Below the pieces are notes generated by a model, which had not been told where the DNA came from, did not search any database, and saw only the letters and a program-made list of their open reading frames with translations. From Acidilobaceae archaeon (GTDB lineage Archaea; Thermoproteota; Thermoprotei_A; Sulfolobales; Acidilobaceae), in NCBI GenBank assembly GCA_027057815.1, contig JALURD010000072.1, forward strand, positions 1 to 5,651: a stretch of 5,651 nt of DNA. Direction: 5' to 3'. Below are positions 5,254 through 5,651 of this stretch, one piece after another. The position numbers and the translations under genes were made by a program. The first letter of the stretch is position 1. Each line of letters begins with the position of its first letter.

Positions 5254-5263
5254 TACACGTGTA
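5254..5263. promoter_or_regulatory. Perfect 10-base palindrome TACACGTGTA (candidate activator site)
   Basis: TACACGTGTA reads the same on both strands and lies 22 bases upstream of the TATA box of the binding-protein gene. It is 4 bases from the inverted repeat at 5235-5250. Its placement suits a dimeric regulator. It is short, so chance is not excluded. Confidence 0.35.
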
Positions 5264-5327
5264 TCGTGAAGGTATTAGCGGAATAGGATAAGGACCTCGG
5301 GAGCGTTGGATAGCCTGGTGCATCCGG

Positions 5328-5651
5328 CTAGTAGCTGTATGGCCATAGCCTCAGGTATTCCTTTATCCTTCTGAGTACTGCGATTAGGCCTTCGGGCTCC
5401 AGTATCATGAAGGCGGCGATTAGCCCACCGAGTATTATGTACTTGAGGGCGGCTGCGATGTAGCTTACCATAGCTGTTGCCAGTAGTGACTCCAGTAGCG
5501 TCCATCCCGTTCTGACGACCAGCACGCCCAGGAAGCTCCCCCAGACTACTCTGCCTGGGCCACCTATTAGGACCATGCCTAGGTATTCTATGGAGCCTTC
5601 GAGCGTGAAGCCCTCCCAGCCGATGCCCGTACTGTATATTGCGTATATTGC
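5328..5651 (-). CDS. livM: LivM-like membrane permease, C-terminal part (5' end outside the window)
   Basis: The frame runs in from the right edge and ends at 5328, giving the last 107 residues of an integral membrane permease. TGIGWEGFTLEGSIEYLGM followed by VLIGGPGRVVWGSFLGVLVV matches the conserved LivM/LivH pattern (FTLExSIExLxMVxLGGxGSxxGPxxGA), which includes the cytoplasmic loop that couples to the ATPase. Two hydrophobic stretches follow (LLATAMVSYIAAALKYIILG and GLIAAFMILEPEGLIAVL). The FMILEPEGL-type ending plus a basic tail is typical of LivM more than LivH. The Gly-Ser of GLGS is replaced by GPGR here. The gene is in the same direction as the binding-protein gene, 169 bases upstream of it. 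A separate promoter lies between them, so co-transcription is not certain. Confidence 0.85.
   Translation of the reverse strand, partial: AIYAIYSTGIGWEGFTLEGSIEYLGMVLIGGPGRVVWGSFLGVLVVRTGWTLLESLLATAMVSYIAAALKYIILGGLIAAFMILEPEGLIAVLRRIKEYLRLWPYSY

Noticed and set aside
5275..5505. Minus-strand open frame overlapping the end of the permease and the gap before the binding protein
   Set aside because: The permease frame matches the LivM pattern over the same bases, while this one gives an Arg/Asn/Thr-rich sequence with no family resemblance.

Overview
This window looks like chromosomal DNA from a hyperthermophilic crenarchaeon. The evidence is archaeal TATA-like boxes about 26 bases before plausible transcript starts, GGAGGTG-type ribosome sites, frequent use of AGG/AGA for arginine and ATA for isoleucine, GTG and TTG starts, a Thr-rich stalk behind an N-terminal membrane anchor on the transporter binding protein, and compact gene packing. 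No rRNA, tRNA, CRISPR array or mobile element was found. A genus cannot be named safely; the order Desulfurococcales or a relative is a guess from style only.

Left part (1-1410). The window opens inside a + strand gene whose surviving C-terminal 65 residues resemble the metal-binding, ACT-like domain of the nickel regulator NikR. It meets tail to tail, sharing a CTAG at the stops, a minus-strand gene of about 199 residues with a ribbon-helix-helix-like N-terminus and an unrecognised C-terminal region. That gene has a strongly structured leader. After an AT-rich intergenic stretch comes a + strand gene for a small protein with two membrane segments and a long charged coiled-coil tail, which has a clear TATA box and ribosome site.

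Middle part (1499-2960). A minus-strand NAD-dependent sugar-nucleotide epimerase/dehydratase (GalE-like extended SDR) is divergent from a + strand single-domain cupin. The cupin appears to be transcribed without a leader. It ends in a second CTAG stop-stop overlap, with the transporter ATPase gene.

Right part (2957-5651). Three minus-strand genes encode parts of a branched-chain-amino-acid-type (Liv/HAAT) ABC importer. In transcription order these are the C-terminal part of a LivM-like permease (cut by the window edge), a membrane-anchored LivK-like binding protein, and a LivF-like ATPase. The binding protein and the ATPase each seem to have their own TATA box. The binding-protein promoter carries two inverted repeats just upstream and a thrice-repeated GGTGGGA around and after the predicted start of transcription. 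LivH and LivG partners are not in the window and are presumably upstream, beyond its right edge. The importer would capture an amino acid or similar small polar solute outside the cell and pass it through a LivH/LivM channel powered by LivG/LivF.

No clearly unprecedented multi-gene system is visible. The most interesting unexplained items are the RHH-like/NikR-like convergent pair with the structured leader, the small two-helix membrane protein, and the palindromic control region before the binding protein.
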